7,352 nucleotides of DNA, taken from Acetofilamentum sp. GTDB taxonomy: Bacteria; Bacteroidota; Bacteroidia; Bacteroidales; JAADGE01. The stretch is taken from the NCBI GenBank assembly GCA_020720705.1, contig DYOJ01000112.1, positions 1 to 7,352 of the forward strand, read 5' to 3'. This document shows positions 5,200 through 7,352 of the stretch, piece after piece. The notes below the pieces were generated by a model. That model did no database searches. It saw nothing but the letters and a program-made list of their open reading frames with translations, and was not told the origin of the DNA. Position 1 is the stretch's first letter. Each line of letters opens with the position of its first letter. A program made the position numbers and the translations under genes.

Positions 5200-7212
5200 T
5201 TGAAACCCAAGTCGGATATAGTTCGGAACATCACATTCTTTGTTGTAATTTTGTTTTTCGGGCAGTTTGTTTCCGGACAAAATGACGGCTGTTCGGACTA
5301 TAAAAATAAAAAATCGGACGAAAAATATCTTCTGGCTCTTCAAGCATATAAATCAAGCGCAAATTCAGCCATCGAAATTTTGGAGGAGATTACGTCCCAA
5401 GATGCCAAACATACAGATTCTCATTTTATGCTCGGTGTGCTCTATTTTGAAAAGGCTGAACAAATACGTAAGCAAAAAACGCCGGATACTCTATTAATTG
5501 ACGAATATCTCAAAAAAGCAATTAAAGAACAGAGAAAAGTTATAAAACTTTGTGATTCATATCATGATTTCGAAGCCCATTTTTATATCGGTCAAATATT
5601 GTATCTGCAAAAAAAACATCACGAAGCTAAAAAAGAATTAGATTATTATACAAGTCGAACAAAAAAATTTATCATGCGCAAGGAAGCTGAACTTTTGCGT
5701 GATGATTCCGAAGAGTATTTGAGACTAAAAAATAATCCGATAGAATTTAACCCGCAACCAATCAATGAAATAAATACTTCCGATGACGAATCAGTGCCTT
5801 TGCTCGCTCCGGACGATTCTTATCTGTATTATACTCAAAGAAAATACACTTCCAAAACCGCTTTCAATGAGCTGTTTATGTACAGCAAAAAACTCAGCCC
5901 TAAAGGTGAACTCGACCCCAAATACACACAAGGTATCAAAATGCCGTTACCTTTCAACGACGGACGAAATCAAGGTGCGGCAAGTCTGACGGTAAACAAC
6001 CGAACCATGTATGTTTCGGTTTGTAACATTGAGCGCGGCTCATTTACATCGTATCAAAATTGTGATATTTTTGTGTCCGAACGGCTAAAAGGCGAATGGT
6101 CTGTAATGCAACGCTTGACCAATTCAATTAACGGTATTATGACTTGGGAGGGACATCCGAGTATTTCATCAGACGGCAAAGTGCTTTATTTCAGTTCGAT
6201 AAGAGATGATTCTTACGGAAAAGCAGACATTTACAGAAGCGTAAAAAATGAAAACGGGAAATGGAAACCTGCCGAAAATTTAGGTCCGATGATAAATACT
6301 GCCGGCGAAGAGTTTTATCCGTTCATACATCCGGACGGGAAAACCTTGTATTTTGCCTCAAACGGTCGTGCCGGAATGGGGGGCTTCGACATCTTTTTTT
6401 CACAATTAGATTCTGTGCAAGGATGGTCAAAACCACAAAATATCGGGTATCCCTTAAATACGGAAGAAGATGAAACGGCGTTTTCCGTCAGCACAAACGG
6501 CGAGTTGATTTATTTTGCATCCAAAGCATTGTCGAAAAAAAATAATTTTGATATTTATACAACCTTACTCCCGGATGCCGCAAAACCGGGCAAAGTCCTT
6601 TTGGTTAAAGGACGAGTCATTGGAGATGACGGTGATACACTTTCGCATGTTCGCATAGTTGTGCAAAATATTTATACCAAAGCCACAACGCAAGGCTCGG
6701 TAGAGGACAGTACGGGACATTATGCAGTATCAGTTCCGGTTGAAAACGGAGACCGGTTTGTGCTTTCTGCCGAAAAACACGGCTATGTATATTACTCGGA
6801 GCATATAAATCCGGATGAAAAAAAATATATTCCTCCATCAACACTTGATATTGAAGTAAAGAAAATCAAACGCGGCAAAACCTACATTTTGGAAAGTGTG
6901 TTTTTTGAAACAAATTCGTATGAATTGTCCGAAGCTGCAAAAACCGCTCTAAATTCAACTGCCGATATGATGTCGGAATATTTATCCTACACCTTTGAAA
7001 TTCACGGACATACAGATAGCCAAGGCGGAGAAACATCAAATTACAGTCTTTCATACAACAGAGCCAAAGCGGTTTATGATTATTTGATTCAGCGAGGGGT
7101 AGATAAAAACAGACTGGATTTTAAAGCCTTCGGAGAAAGTAAACCGATAGATTCGAATACATCCTCCGGCGGCAGAAGCATGAACAGACGTGTAGAGGTT
7201 TTGGTAAAATAA
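5200..7212 (+). CDS. PorE-like periplasmic protein: TPR, PD40 propeller, CRD-like domain, OmpA C-terminal domain
   Basis: This 670-residue exported protein starts with TTG. An N-terminal signal peptide has positive residues at 2-9, a hydrophobic core at 11-20 and likely signal peptidase I cleavage after VSG (24-26). Next come TPR-like helices (about 39-178) and PD40/WD40-like β-propeller repeats, the clearest at 316-346, 369-399 and 422-455. A carboxypeptidase-regulatory-like β-sandwich follows (about 467-545). The C-terminal OmpA domain (about 561-670) has HTDSQG (604-609) and LSYNRA (617-622); Asp606 and Arg621 are the expected diaminopimelate-binding residues, so peptidoglycan binding is likely. 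This domain order is that of PorE, a type IX secretion component of Porphyromonas gingivalis. Bacteroidota carry several such paralogues, so identity is not proven. PorE is a lipoprotein, whereas Cys31 here is preceded by NDG and lacks a lipobox. No other in-frame start would keep the signal peptide; the first in-frame ATG is codon 77. Confidence 0.9.
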   Translation: MKPKSDIVRNITFFVVILFFGQFVSGQNDGCSDYKNKKSDEKYLLALQAYKSSANSAIEILEEITSQDAKHTDSHFMLGVLYFEKAEQIRKQKTPDTLLIDEYLKKAIKEQRKVIKLCDSYHDFEAHFYIGQILYLQKKHHEAKKELDYYTSRTKKFIMRKEAELLRDDSEEYLRLKNNPIEFNPQPINEINTSDDESVPLLAPDDSYLYYTQRKYTSKTAFNELFMYSKKLSPKGELDPKYTQGIKMPLPFNDGRNQGAASLTVNNRTMYVSVCNIERGSFTSYQNCDIFVSERLKGEWSVMQRLTNSINGIMTWEGHPSISSDGKVLYFSSIRDDSYGKADIYRSVKNENGKWKPAENLGPMINTAGEEFYPFIHPDGKTLYFASNGRAGMGGFDIFFSQLDSVQGWSKPQNIGYPLNTEEDETAFSVSTNGELIYFASKALSKKNNFDIYTTLLPDAAKPGKVLLVKGRVIGDDGDTLSHVRIVVQNIYTKATTQGSVEDSTGHYAVSVPVENGDRFVLSAEKHGYVYYSEHINPDEKKYIPPSTLDIEVKKIKRGKTYILESVFFETNSYELSEAAKTALNSTADMMSEYLSYTFEIHGHTDSQGGETSNYSLSYNRAKAVYDYLIQRGVDKNRLDFKAFGESKPIDSNTSSGGRSMNRRVEVLVK

Positions 7213-7352
7213 AATTGCCTATTTTCGACTAAGTTTATTCAGATTTTTAATGAATCCGGACTCCGCTTGTCGCAATATCAATTTTTATAGCGTCCACACA
7301 AAACATTTATTGATGCAATTTAACTCATATTACTTTGATTTCGGAATGTTAT
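7213..7352. other. Noncoding tail with weak terminator-like and promoter-like signals
   Basis: No gene is supported. A bulged stem can be drawn between CGACTAAG (7226-7233) and CTTGTCG (7266-7272), with an inner ATTCA / TGAAT pair (7237-7241 with 7251-7255) and a short T run at 7282-7286. It is too irregular to call a terminator with confidence. Near the right edge TTG (7310-7312), 17 nt and TTACTTTG (7330-7337) resemble a Bacteroidota promoter with one mismatch in the -7 box. An ATG at 7346 follows, so another plus-strand gene could begin at the edge. Confidence 0.35.

Noticed and set aside
4846..5343. 165-residue minus-strand open frame across the 5110-5199 gap
   Set aside because: It runs through the plus-strand terminator and the antisense of two well-supported genes. 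Its composition is antisense-like.

Overview
The window looks like ordinary chromosomal DNA of a member of the Bacteroidota. It is AT-rich, Shine-Dalgarno sequences are essentially absent before the genes, and promoter-like sites follow the Bacteroidota TTTG / TAnnTTTG pattern. The protein families also fit: a DHOD-like flavoprotein, a large AsmA-like protein with a Lys/Ala/Glu tail, and a TPR / PD40 propeller / CRD / OmpA protein built like the type IX secretion protein PorE. The genus cannot be told from the sequence.

Layout. Positions 1-504 hold no supportable gene, but contain a 33-nt hairpin and two separate period-7 tandem arrays. Positions 505-1482 (minus) encode a dihydroorotate dehydrogenase-like protein. 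Positions 1483-1596 are a compact divergent promoter region. Positions 1597-2274 (plus) encode a PAP2-family membrane phosphatase, possibly translated from a leaderless mRNA. After 78 bp without a clear terminator, positions 2353-5109 (plus) encode a 918-residue AsmA-like protein. A strong intrinsic terminator (5125-5164) closes that unit. Positions 5200-7212 (plus) encode the 670-residue PorE-like protein, read from a TTG start behind its own candidate promoter. Positions 7213-7352 are a noncoding tail with at most weak signals.

Function. The three plus-strand genes all point to the envelope. The PAP2 protein should dephosphorylate a lipid phosphate or pyrophosphate. The AsmA-like protein belongs to a superfamily linked to moving lipids between inner and outer membranes. 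The OmpA-domain protein should bind peptidoglycan in the periplasm. PAP2 and AsmA may be co-transcribed; the OmpA-domain gene appears to be a separate unit. The DHOD-like protein keeps FMN-site features but has lost the catalytic Cys/Ser loop residue, so it is unlikely to be the pyrimidine-pathway enzyme.

No clearly new multi-gene system is visible. The most curious points are the two heptad arrays, the possible leaderless PAP2 transcript, the hendecad tail of the AsmA-like protein and the TTG-started PorE-like protein without a lipobox.
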